This document shows, piece by piece, positions 55,513-64,000 of a stretch of 64,000 bases of DNA. Source of the DNA: an uncultured Methanobrevibacter sp. (GTDB taxonomy: Archaea > Methanobacteriota > Methanobacteria > Methanobacteriales > Methanobacteriaceae); contig NZ_CACXXB010000004.1 in the NCBI RefSeq assembly GCF_902771435.1, forward strand, positions 1 to 64,000, given 5' to 3'. The position numbers and the translations under genes were made by a program. Each line of letters starts with the position of its first letter. The stretch's first letter is position 1. Under the pieces are notes generated by a model. The model was not told where the DNA came from and ran no database searches. It worked only from the letters and a program-made list of their open reading frames with translations.

Positions 55513-56700
55513 TCACTTATTCGGAATATATCTTATAACTTGTCCGTAGATACCCATTCCGGTACCTTCACCTTCAAGCCACATGTTGATTTTTACAGGA
55601 TAGTCGTGATTGTTTGTAACGGTAATTCCGCTTGCAGGGTTGTATCCGTACAATACCGCATTTTCACTGTCATCCATACCAACAGGCATTGGGAATCCTT
55701 CTGCAAGTACTGCTGCTCTTAAAGCTCTAGCTGAAGGACATACACCGTGTGCAGCACTTCCGCCCGGAGCGGATGGGTCAACTGCAGACTCGAAGTAAAC
55801 GTAATCTCTTCCGGAACTTGTGGAATTAGGTGGAATGACAGTACCGTTCCAAGCTTCTACGAATTGTCTTGCGTTAACTTCCCTAATGGAATCACCATAT
55901 TCCGGGTGAGAACCTAATGAAGTGCCGTAAACTTCACCGGCCTGTGGTGTGTAATTTCCAGAATACAATAAAACTGGTGAACCAGTAGGATATTCGGCCG
56001 CATAATCCACTACATCCTGACCGAATATAACTGGAAGCTGATCAGGGCTTACATCAGACCTATTGTCTGAAAATCCAACCATTCCCTTATCTAATGTAAA
56101 TGTTGAACCTTCAGTTGCATCATAATTATACCAGTCAACAATAGTAGATGTGTTATAATATTTAGTACTGTAATTTAAATTTTTAATCTGATTAGCAGGA
56201 ATAGATTTAACAACTTTTCCGTCTTCTACAAGGTCTACTCCAGAAGCAGTTTTACATAATAGTTTATAAGGAGCACTGTACCCCCATACATAATTATCTG
56301 GTCCTTTAACTGCTAATTTATCTCCTTCATAAGTTATATATCCCGGTCCGTCTATATCTTTTGCATTTCCATAAGAATCAATGCCCTCTCCAGATACTGT
56401 TGTAAAATCAAATGGAACCACACCTGTTGAAAGTGACATTATTATGCCTTGAAGATCAAAGGCAAGTAACTGATGAGTTAAGAATCCGAAATTCCCGATT
56501 AATGGAACTTCAATAGTCTTATTTTGACCTATAATAGAATCACCATCAAAGATAGATTGACCAACTGATATGTTATATGTATCGGCTACTGATTGACCAG
56601 TATATGGAGTGCTGTTAACAAATGAAAAGGCAAATAAAAGAATACAAGCAAATAATAATCCTAAAAATATTTTTACTGATGTTTTTCTCCAACTTCTCAT
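55513..56700 (-). CDS. Membrane-anchored secreted protein of unknown function
   Basis: The protein has 395 residues. Residues 8-30 form a single hydrophobic segment (FLGLLFACILLFAFSFV), so the protein is anchored or secreted. The outer part is rich in Asn-x-Ser/Thr sites. The C-terminus GYNPASGITVTNNHDYPVKI faintly resembles the end of VanW-like domains, where a short strand precedes a TDYPI motif; this is weak. It is followed upstream by a Mur ligase gene (92 bp), so a cell-envelope role is likely. TATA-like sequence at about 56725-56735. Confidence 0.7.
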   Translation of the reverse strand: MRSWRKTSVKIFLGLLFACILLFAFSFVNSTPYTGQSVADTYNISVGQSIFDGDSIIGQNKTIEVPLIGNFGFLTHQLLAFDLQGIIMSLSTGVVPFDFTTVSGEGIDSYGNAKDIDGPGYITYEGDKLAVKGPDNYVWGYSAPYKLLCKTASGVDLVEDGKVVKSIPANQIKNLNYSTKYYNTSTIVDWYNYDATEGSTFTLDKGMVGFSDNRSDVSPDQLPVIFGQDVVDYAAEYPTGSPVLLYSGNYTPQAGEVYGTSLGSHPEYGDSIREVNARQFVEAWNGTVIPPNSTSSGRDYVYFESAVDPSAPGGSAAHGVCPSARALRAAVLAEGFPMPVGMDDSENAVLYGYNPASGITVTNNHDYPVKINMWLEGEGTGMGIYGQVIRYIPNK

Positions 56701-56792
56701 TATCTTACTCCTAAAATGATAAAATATATTATATTGTAAAAATTAATACTGGGTAATAATATAATGTTTATCTTATAAAAAGATTATTATCA

Positions 56793-58076
56793 TTATGATA
56801 ATTTTTCAGATATTAATCTTACCCTTTCCTGAATTTCAATAATTGCCTCCTGACCGTTACCTCCAATCAATATTGCATCCTCATGGGAATATTCCGCAAC
56901 CAGCTCTATGATTTCATCCAGTGAATGAACAGTAATGATGTTTCCGTTATAGCCCAATAAGTTAAGCCTATATGTTGCCATGTCCAATGTGTCCTCCAAT
57001 CCAGGGAACAATACAATAACTTCAGGATTGTACTTGACGGCAACATCTAAAATATCAAGCCTGTGCTCTTCATTGTGTCTTGGAGTTCCTATAAATAGTG
57101 CATAGAAATCCTTTTCAGACAATACGGATGCCAGAGCATCGGAATTATCAGTTTTTCCAACATAAATTGATGCATTATTGATTTTATATACATCCAATCT
57201 GCCTTCAACAGCTTCAAAATCACTTAAGCTGGATCGGATGATATCTTTAGGCACTTTCAGTTCACGGGCAATGGCACTTGCAAGACCTGCGTTAAGCAAG
57301 TTGAATTTACCGAATAATTTTAATTCATCCTGATATTCAAAATAAGGAATAGTTTTACTTGCAGATTCCTTGAAGTCAGCGTTGAAGTCCTGATTAAAAG
57401 CCGTGAATATTATTTTATCCTCAAAAAATCTAACTAGGGTATTTTTATAATTTGCAATGGTCTTGTGTACATTCATATGGTCATTGCCTATATTTGTAAG
57501 TCCTATCATGTCAAAATCAAAGCAATATCTGCAGAAATCAAGGGTCATATCGCACACTTCAACCAGCAATATGTCATAATCATCTTCACTGGCTTCAAGA
57601 ATCAGGTCGTAATATCCTGAAAAACCGCCTCCACCGTTTCCGCCGACCAACACTTTCTTGCCGGCGTTTTCCAAAATAGTCTTCAGCATGTGAACGGTTG
57701 TGGTCTTGCCGTTTGTTCCGGTAATTCCGATAGTAAAAATATCCTTATGTTGTGTTACGACATCACTTAACAAATCTCCGTTTTCGAGCAATTTTTCTGC
57801 AAACGGTCCTCCAAACATGCTGGGACTCATAGCTATTGCATCACATTGCTCAATGGCATACGGATTGGTAAATCCCAAATCCACGGTAATGTTATCTCCA
57901 ACAATTGAAACTGTTTGTTCACTGTCCAACATATTCATAGAAAGCATTGGTAAATCCAAACCTTCCAAATCAACATTAATATTTAAATCAGTAGCATAAA
58001 CTTCCCAACCATGCTTTAAAAGGGAATTGACTGCTTTTTTACCTTCTACACCCAAACCTATAACAGCTGCTTTCAT
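56793..58076 (-). CDS. Mur ligase family protein, MurD-like
   Basis: The protein has 427 residues. N-terminal Rossmann-like domain (VIGLGVEGKKAVNSLLKHG), ATP-binding P-loop TIGITGTNGKTTTVHML near residue 115, LVEVCDMTLDFC, GLTNIGNDHMNVHKTI and LFGKFNLLNAGLASAIA. It forms an amide bond between an amino acid and an acyl chain on a nucleotide or cofactor. In Methanobacteriales the obvious role is a pseudomurein peptide ligase. F430 synthetase (CfbE) is also a Mur ligase, but its N-terminus as I remember it differs. Single gene. Confidence 0.8.
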   Translation of the reverse strand: MKAAVIGLGVEGKKAVNSLLKHGWEVYATDLNINVDLEGLDLPMLSMNMLDSEQTVSIVGDNITVDLGFTNPYAIEQCDAIAMSPSMFGGPFAEKLLENGDLLSDVVTQHKDIFTIGITGTNGKTTTVHMLKTILENAGKKVLVGGNGGGGFSGYYDLILEASEDDYDILLVEVCDMTLDFCRYCFDFDMIGLTNIGNDHMNVHKTIANYKNTLVRFFEDKIIFTAFNQDFNADFKESASKTIPYFEYQDELKLFGKFNLLNAGLASAIARELKVPKDIIRSSLSDFEAVEGRLDVYKINNASIYVGKTDNSDALASVLSEKDFYALFIGTPRHNEEHRLDILDVAVKYNPEVIVLFPGLEDTLDMATYRLNLLGYNGNIITVHSLDEIIELVAEYSHEDAILIGGNGQEAIIEIQERVRLISEKLS

Positions 58077-58196
58077 AAAAACTAATCCTCAAAAAAAATA
58101 ATTCTATACATAACTTACTATTTTAGGATTTATAAATATTGTGTAAAAAGAAATAATTTTATAATATGATAATTAAATTAAAAGCAAGGTGATTAA

Positions 58197-58592
58197 ATGT
58201 TTGAAGATGAACGAGATGATAAAATTTACAATTTAATTATTTCAAATGGTATTGATAAAAAAAATGAATATGGACAATTTGTCGAAAAATTGTTCTCAAA
58301 AGTAGATTTTTTATGGAAAGAATCCATTTCAGGCTCTTATGAACATGCCAGTGAAGAATTCTACAGCAAAGTCGATAGAATAATATTGCTTGCAGGCCTT
58401 TACAATGACAACAAGGAACTGTTTGGACATTTAATAGATGCAAGCGACAAATATGACATTCCAATAGTTTTAGTAAGACCACAGGGACTTGAAGAAGTGC
58501 CTGAATTGTTGGAACAAAAGGCCACAACAATCGTCGGATGGAACGCAAACTGCATTATAGATTCCATTAAAGATGTTGAGGATCTGCTTTAA
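58197..58592 (+). CDS. MTH538-type TIR-like domain protein
   Basis: The protein has 131 residues. Residues about 62-125 (VDRIILLAGLYNDNKELFGHLIDAS, YDIPIVLVRPQGLEEVP, TTIVGWNANCIIDSI) match the TIR-like domain first seen in Methanothermobacter MTH538, the domain type also used by ThsB of Thoeris. The first 60 residues are charged and less typical. There is no ThsA or other effector gene nearby. AAGGTGAT lies 5 nt before the ATG. It sits between a Mur ligase gene and rad50, transcribed alone. Confidence 0.7.
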   Translation: MFEDERDDKIYNLIISNGIDKKNEYGQFVEKLFSKVDFLWKESISGSYEHASEEFYSKVDRIILLAGLYNDNKELFGHLIDASDKYDIPIVLVRPQGLEEVPELLEQKATTIVGWNANCIIDSIKDVEDLL

Positions 58593-58615
58593 AAAAAATA
58601 ATAAAAAAATGATAT

Positions 58616-61363
58616 TTAAATTATAACATTTGAAATACCATTTTCCTTTTCCACTTTAATTAAGTTATCAGCCGCATTTTCAAGCTGACTTTCATGAGTT
58701 ACAATAATCATTTGAGGCAGTAAAGACATGTCTTTTAACAGATTTATAAGTTCATGTCTTCTGGAACTATCCAAATGAATTGTAGGCTCATCCAATAAGA
58801 TAGTGTCCAATTCTCCTTTAGACATTGCCTGGGTGATACCCAATCTTAAAGCAAGTGCAATAGCTATTTTTTCACCGCCACTGACCATGCTCATGGAGGA
58901 CTCGCCTTCAGGACCATAAACAGTGACTTCATAATCCTCGTCTAAAGTCAAATCAGAGTAGTTAAAGTTGAACTCGTTGAAGAACTCTTTTGTATATTTT
59001 TGGATTAAAGGTTTTGAAATGCTTCTTAAATCCTTTTGAATACCATTTTTGCCATATAATTCCCTGATATGATTTAGAAGGTCAATATACTCCCTGACAT
59101 CATCATATTCCTGTTGGAATTTAGCGGCAGTACGCATCTTTTCACCCAATTCCTTAATGTAGGTGATTGATTCACGGGCTCTGCCCTTAATTTCGGCAAG
59201 GTCTTCATTAAAGGAATTCATTTGTCTTTCATATCTTTCATAGCGATAAAGAATTTGTTCATATTTATCCTTATCATAAACAGTTGCATCAATCTTGTTT
59301 TGAATGATATCTATTTGATTAATGGAACCACCAATTTCTTCCTTAATTGTATCCAACTGAGTCATTAAAGCATTTTTATTTTGAATAAATCCTTTAAGCT
59401 GATTATATTCTTCATTTTTCTGTTTTAAATCATCAATACGATTTTGAAGTTCAGAAGCACTGATGTCACCACTCAAATGAGGGTCCTGTTCTATTGCCAA
59501 CTTGATATTTTTAACATGATTGTCTATTTCATTTTCAACCTTCTTGAGTTTGAATTGAATTTCAGTTTGGTCGCCTAAAACTTCCAGAGCTCCTTTTGCC
59601 TGATTATATGAATCATAATAAGCCTGATAGTTTTCACGATTGGTTCTTTCTTTGGCGATTACCAAAATAAGTTCTCCAAGTTTGTTGCTGACAGATTCTT
59701 TGGATTCGAGACCTTCATCAATTTTATTTAATTTGACAAGTTCTCCTTTCAAATGATTGAACTTCTGTTTATATTCAATGATGGATTTGGATAAGTCATT
59801 TATTTTTGAAAGTTTTTCTTCATTGCTTTTCTTCTCTTCAGCCAGTGAACGAACATCCTCCTCATTTTGGGAGATTAATTTCTCATTATCAGAAATTTCT
59901 GTTTCGTACTGTTGGACTAACTGATTTTTCTTTTCATCATCCAAATCAGATTGACATACAGGACATTTGTTGTCAACGCCGTCCAATTCATTCAATGGTT
60001 TTTGAGCTGCCTTGATATTCTGTTTGAATACAACAATATCCTCATTTTTAGAAACTATATCGCCAGACAATTCTTCAATCTTTTGTGAGATTTCTTCAAT
60101 AAAATCATTTGTTGTTTTTTCAAGATTTTCAAAATCCTCGATTTCATCCAAACGTTTTTCGGCCAAACCTGCCTCTTCAAGTTCATCTTTAGCATTTGAA
60201 TAAAAGTTTTCGATGTCATTTCTTTCATTTTCAATAGCTTTTAAAAGATCTTTTTTATCCTGTTCAAGTTTAGCCATTGTAGCCAATCTTTTCTCATAAT
60301 CAACTTTTTTCATGTCCAAATTAACGATTTCTTTTTCGGAAGCTAAAAATTTCTCATATTCCTCTTTTGTATCTGCAACTATTGCATTTTGTTTGTCAAT
60401 AGATTCCAATATATCGGTGATTCTCTTTTCATCTTCCTTCAGTTTCTGAATGCTTAAGACTGATTTTTCAAAGTCCAGATAAACATCCAATTTTGAAACA
60501 TATTTTTCCAGTCTTTTGATACGGTCTTCAGATTCTCTGATTTTATCCAGATTTTCTTGAACTGAACGTTTATCGGCTTCTAATTTAGTCAGGTTATTCT
60601 TTTCATTTTCTAAATTACGAACTTGAGTTTCATAAATTTCCTTTTCGGTTTCCATATCCCTTTTACTTTCAGAAATTTCTTTTAGGGAGTTGGTAACATC
60701 CAATATTTGCTCCTCCAGTTCATGGCCTTTATCTTTAATGCTATTCAATTCTGCCATCTTTTTCTCATGCTCTTCTTTAAGCTCATTAGAGTTGTATAAT
60801 TTTCCTTTAAGCTCAGAAAGCCTATTTTCATATTCATTAATGTATGGAAGCAAATTTTTCCATGCCTTTTCAAGAGAATCCAATCCCAAAAGTTTAGTTA
60901 TCAATAATTTCTTCTCTGCAGGGGTCTTGTCAACCAATTCTGCTATTTCCCCTTGACGGATATAGATTGCATTTAAGAACAAATCAGAATCAATGTCCAG
61001 GATTTGGCGTATTTCTTCATTGACTTCTTTATCCCCTGTGCACATATGAACAAAACCGCCATCGGCAGAAGTCTTGGTGTATAGGGATGATTTTAAACTG
61101 GATTTCTTTTCACGTACAATTTTGTATTCCTTAGCATTTGAAATGAATTCCAGTTCAACAGACATTGAGCTTGCATTATTTCTAACCAGATCATCAATTT
61201 TTTTAGCGGTGTGCTGTTTGAATAAAGCAAAACTTATTCCCTCTAAAATTGTGGATTTTCCAGCACCATTTTCACCGACAATAACGCTAATTCCTTTATC
61301 AAAATGAATTGATGTATTCTGATGTGATTTAAAGTTATTTAATTTTAATTTTGTGAAAATCAT
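58616..61363 (-). CDS. rad50: DNA double-strand break repair ATPase Rad50
   Basis: The protein has 915 residues. Walker A GENGAGKST (residues 30-38), Q-loop region IRQGEIAELVDKTPAEKK, long coiled coils, zinc hook CPVC at residues 467-470, signature motif MVSGGEKIAIALALRLG and Walker B LDTILLDEPTIHLD. Complete. It forms the MR complex that senses and processes broken DNA ends. Its start overlaps the mre11 stop by 4 nt. Confidence 0.96.
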   Translation of the reverse strand: MIFTKLKLNNFKSHQNTSIHFDKGISVIVGENGAGKSTILEGISFALFKQHTAKKIDDLVRNNASSMSVELEFISNAKEYKIVREKKSSLKSSLYTKTSADGGFVHMCTGDKEVNEEIRQILDIDSDLFLNAIYIRQGEIAELVDKTPAEKKLLITKLLGLDSLEKAWKNLLPYINEYENRLSELKGKLYNSNELKEEHEKKMAELNSIKDKGHELEEQILDVTNSLKEISESKRDMETEKEIYETQVRNLENEKNNLTKLEADKRSVQENLDKIRESEDRIKRLEKYVSKLDVYLDFEKSVLSIQKLKEDEKRITDILESIDKQNAIVADTKEEYEKFLASEKEIVNLDMKKVDYEKRLATMAKLEQDKKDLLKAIENERNDIENFYSNAKDELEEAGLAEKRLDEIEDFENLEKTTNDFIEEISQKIEELSGDIVSKNEDIVVFKQNIKAAQKPLNELDGVDNKCPVCQSDLDDEKKNQLVQQYETEISDNEKLISQNEEDVRSLAEEKKSNEEKLSKINDLSKSIIEYKQKFNHLKGELVKLNKIDEGLESKESVSNKLGELILVIAKERTNRENYQAYYDSYNQAKGALEVLGDQTEIQFKLKKVENEIDNHVKNIKLAIEQDPHLSGDISASELQNRIDDLKQKNEEYNQLKGFIQNKNALMTQLDTIKEEIGGSINQIDIIQNKIDATVYDKDKYEQILYRYERYERQMNSFNEDLAEIKGRARESITYIKELGEKMRTAAKFQQEYDDVREYIDLLNHIRELYGKNGIQKDLRSISKPLIQKYTKEFFNEFNFNYSDLTLDEDYEVTVYGPEGESSMSMVSGGEKIAIALALRLGITQAMSKGELDTILLDEPTIHLDSSRRHELINLLKDMSLLPQMIIVTHESQLENAADNLIKVEKENGISNVII

Positions 61364-62610
61364 TCTAGAACCTCCTTAAATGTTACTTGAATATCTTTGG
61401 ATTCAGGAGTTTCTTCTTCAACTTCATCAGCTTGGGTTTCTTCAGCTTTTAATTCCGCATCCTCTTTTTCTGTTTGATAATTTTCTATGAAAAATTGGTC
61501 TATTAATGCCTCTGATTCCTCCAGCTTATCCTTTGAGAGATAATCATATAATTCAATAGCCAGTTTTTCAACATCTTTATCTTCATAATCTGCTAATTTT
61601 TCTATAATTAATTCTTTCGGACCTACAGATTCCTTGTTAACAATAATATCATCTATACTCTCTTCTCCAACCATGTTGAATGTAGGCCTAATCATCAGCG
61701 CCAAATCCCCAAGCTCTTCCTTAATTATATCATAAACGTAACCGGTATCGGAATCAACGTTATTGATGTTTAGCTTTAGGATAGGCTGCTTTTCATAATC
61801 CTTAATGGTTTCCTTAATTCCTGCAATGCCACTGTCAAGGTCATTATAATCAAGGGACCTTTCAATGAAAACACGGGGGATGTCGATTTTTACTCTTTTG
61901 ATTTGTGGTTTTGGACCATCCAAATCAACGACAACAAATCCTTTACCGTTTTCATAATAGTCTTTAAGTTCATCAGTTTTCCAAATTTCTGCGGAACCAG
62001 GATATACCAATTTGCCCTTTCCGAAATCACTGACAATATATTTGTGAATATGGCCTAAAGCATAATAATTGAAATTATCCGGAATATCTCCAATCTCCAG
62101 TTCATATTGAATATTGAGATATGAATCTATGCCCTGGTGCAGAACTAAAATGGATTTTTCATGTTCGGCCGCTTTTTTTGAAAGTTCAGCTAATTTTGAT
62201 TTTAGTACATTGTTTTTAGATGCTGGATAAAACGGCAATCCTGCAATAAAAACATCATCATGCATATAATTAGTATTAATCGGACTAATGACTTTTAAAC
62301 CCATTTTTTTAAAGATTACCTGTGGTGGAATAGCTCCTCTGCGCACTACTGAATCATGATTTCCGGCAATAGCATACATTGGAATTCCAGCACCTTTTAG
62401 TTTAAGCAATCCTTTTTGGAATTCTAAAAGTGCCACTGGGGATGGTTTTTCGGTTTCGAATAAGTCTCCACTATGTATTACAAAGTCTACTTTTTCTTCG
62501 ATTATTTTATCTATAACTTTTCCAAATACTTCATAAAAGTCTCTTTCACGCTCAATTAAACCAAATTGGCGATAACCTAAATGAGTATCTGCTAAATGTG
62601 CAAATTTCAT
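61360..62610 (-). CDS. mre11: DNA double-strand break repair nuclease Mre11
   Basis: The protein has 416 residues. Phosphoesterase motifs: LADTHLGYRQF (D8, H10), VIHSGDLFE, AIAGNHDS, VLHQGID and YALGHIHKY. The C-terminus is an acidic tail. Full length. AAAGGT lies 6 nt before the ATG. It is coupled to rad50 (4-nt overlap). herA lies 181 bp upstream on the same strand, and the gap is AT-rich with a possible separate promoter. Confidence 0.96.
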   Translation of the reverse strand: MKFAHLADTHLGYRQFGLIERERDFYEVFGKVIDKIIEEKVDFVIHSGDLFETEKPSPVALLEFQKGLLKLKGAGIPMYAIAGNHDSVVRRGAIPPQVIFKKMGLKVISPINTNYMHDDVFIAGLPFYPASKNNVLKSKLAELSKKAAEHEKSILVLHQGIDSYLNIQYELEIGDIPDNFNYYALGHIHKYIVSDFGKGKLVYPGSAEIWKTDELKDYYENGKGFVVVDLDGPKPQIKRVKIDIPRVFIERSLDYNDLDSGIAGIKETIKDYEKQPILKLNINNVDSDTGYVYDIIKEELGDLALMIRPTFNMVGEESIDDIIVNKESVGPKELIIEKLADYEDKDVEKLAIELYDYLSKDKLEESEALIDQFFIENYQTEKEDAELKAEETQADEVEEETPESKDIQVTFKEVLE

Positions 62611-62791
62611 TATATTACCTTTTTTAATTAATTGTATATAACCAATTTAAACACTATAACAGTATTTAAGTAACTATTAATTTATTTGATTGTATATTTA
62701 ACCTTTTTCCTAAATATCATGCGAACAGCAATCAATATTGATTTTGAAACATTATATTGAGATTTAAACTAAAACTAAATAAAATGAGATA

Positions 62792-64000
62792 TTAATAATT
62801 ATATCCCATATCTAACATTTCCTCTTTATCACCGTCCAACTTTTCTTTATTTTTTTGTTGGATATTTTTAAAATGAGAGACAATGTCCATGTCATCACCA
62901 TGACGGCGACCTTTAAACTCATCAATTTTAACAAGTGTAGGCACTCTAGTCATTAAACCTAAAACAATGGCCTCTCCAACATTTAATGATGGAAGCTGAT
63001 TTACCAGATCCTGTGATAGGCTTTCACTTGCTGACTGAACATGCCTTTGGTCTTCAGGCTCAACAAGCCTTAAGATTATCATGTTGTTCATTTGGGACAA
63101 TGCATCATGGTCGACTGTCTTTGGAGATTGACTTACAAGACATAATCCAATTCCAAATTTACGGCCTTCCCTTGCTACCCTTTGAATCCATCTTTTGGAA
63201 TCTGAATCCCTTTTGTTTGGAGCCAGAATATGAGCTTCCTCAAGAATGAAAAATACTGATTTGTCCAACAGGTCATTTTTATTTTCGCTGTGTGCCGCAT
63301 CCTTAGACCTTTGAAGTGAATTTCTTAAGATGTGGCTTACAAGAACGCTGGCTACAGATTCATCCACCTGGCTTAAATCCAGGACATTGACATAACCCGC
63401 TTTAATATTGGACAATATATTCGCGGCATTCTTGTCAAACAGTTTGGAGTATCTGTCCATTGAATCATCAATCTTATTCATCACATCAACGATTTGCTTG
63501 TCTGAACCTTCTTCAAGGGATTTTTCATAGAGAATATCGTACATTACCTGTAAAAAGTTGTTTGTATTGGCTCTGCCATCCCCTAACATTTCTTTAGCTT
63601 CTCTGAAGGCTCTTCTAAAGTGCCTTTCCTGAATATAACCGTTTGTTGGAATATTGACCAATCTTCTAATCTCATTAAAAGCCATGTAATTCGGATTAAT
63701 TCTAGGAGATATTACATTAACGTCCCCATTCGGAAAACTGGCATCCTTATATTCGCCATGCATATCAAATACAAATACCGGAACGCTGTAGCCCAAAAGC
63801 TGATCAATTAAAACAGATACTGTATTTGACTTACCTGCACCGGTCATTGCCAAAATGGCCAAATGCCTTGATAAAATCGGATTGGCCTCAACATTTACCT
63901 CAACATCACTCTGATTAACAAGACAACCCAGTTTCAGCGGATTTCTGACCTTGAAAATTTCCTTTAAGATGTCCTTGTCAGCCAGTCTTATTTCAGTTCC
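62792..64000 (-). CDS. herA: HerA-type DNA translocase, 5' end outside window
   Basis: 403 codons are visible and the frame is open to the right edge. Walker A AMTGAGKSNTV, Walker B region VFFILEEAHILAP and the RecA/FtsK-like QRVAREGRKFGIGLCLVSQSPK with arginine finger QMNNMIILRLVEPEDQR identify HerA. The missing N-terminal domain lies beyond 64000; the internal ATG at 63862 starts inside the ATPase core and is not the start. HerA and NurA act with Mre11-Rad50 in end resection; nurA is expected outside the window. Confidence 0.92.
   Translation of the reverse strand, partial: GTEIRLADKDILKEIFKVRNPLKLGCLVNQSDVEVNVEANPILSRHLAILAMTGAGKSNTVSVLIDQLLGYSVPVFVFDMHGEYKDASFPNGDVNVISPRINPNYMAFNEIRRLVNIPTNGYIQERHFRRAFREAKEMLGDGRANTNNFLQVMYDILYEKSLEEGSDKQIVDVMNKIDDSMDRYSKLFDKNAANILSNIKAGYVNVLDLSQVDESVASVLVSHILRNSLQRSKDAAHSENKNDLLDKSVFFILEEAHILAPNKRDSDSKRWIQRVAREGRKFGIGLCLVSQSPKTVDHDALSQMNNMIILRLVEPEDQRHVQSASESLSQDLVNQLPSLNVGEAIVLGLMTRVPTLVKIDEFKGRRHGDDMDIVSHFKNIQQKNKEKLDGDKEEMLDMGYNY

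Noticed and set aside
63620-63862. HerA starting at ATG 63862
   Set aside because: That Met lies directly before the Walker A motif. The frame stays open to 64000 and HerA proteins have a domain of more than 100 residues before this point.

Overview
The window is about 64 kb of an AT-rich methanogen chromosome and most likely comes from Methanobrevibacter or a close relative in the Methanobacteriales. It carries genes for coenzyme M (comA, comD, comE), F420/FO (cofH), archaeal CoA (pantoate kinase), cyclic 2,3-diphosphoglycerate (cpgS), the methanogenesis marker MtxX and methylcobalamin-dependent MetE, plus archaeal replication and repair enzymes (priS, priL, rad50, mre11, herA). A very large adhesin-like surface protein and Mur-ligase and MraY-like genes fit a pseudomurein-walled, gut-type methanogen.

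Layout. 1-7339: 3'-truncated adhesin-like gene with beta-helix repeats, two Cna-B-like domains and DUF11-like repeats. 7.8-11.9 kb: methyltransferase plus pantoate kinase, flavodoxin, F420H2 oxidase FprA and a PHP-domain protein. 11.9-13.4 kb: small AT-rich accessory patch with a gene remnant, a hairpin, a PIN-like protein and an unknown partner. 13.5-19.3 kb: minus-strand operon metG, DUF530, two-HTH regulator, MraY/AglH-like transferase, arfC. 19.5-24.4 kb: both primase subunits, a thymidylate-kinase-like protein, cofH.

24.6-33.1 kb is the most interesting part. comD-comE converge on a five-gene operon: comA, a DUF39/COG1900 sulfurtransferase-like protein with fused ferredoxin domain, and HdrC-, HdrB- and HdrA-like subunits. 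A UPF0280 (COG2122) gene lies close by. The HdrA-like protein ends in an MvhD-like domain with no cysteine left. The HdrB-like protein has lost one cysteine of its second CCG motif. I infer a dedicated electron-transfer and sulfur-transfer complex for a late step of coenzyme M synthesis.

33.2-40.3 kb: cpgS, a small winged-helix regulator, mtxX, uppS, tatD, then a minus-strand operon of two class III signal peptide (pilin-like) proteins, a carboxymuconolactone-decarboxylase-family protein and two small unknown proteins (one without an ordinary start codon), then cbiF. 40.4-45.9 kb: minus-strand block hypA-hypB-DUF354, tRNA-Ala(GGC), a membrane protein, DUF1890, DUF1894, metE and a second membrane protein. 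46-54.8 kb: Fe-S aldo/keto reductase, Hrq1-like helicase fused to TPR repeats, divergent UvrD-like helicase plus RecB-like nuclease, DUF169. 54.8-64 kb: nucleotidyltransferase, secreted protein, Mur ligase, TIR-like protein, and the rad50-mre11-herA repair block, with herA running off the right edge.

Two redox genes far apart (flavodoxin and aldo/keto reductase) share a 17-bp dyad placed the same distance upstream of the start codon, which suggests a common regulator.
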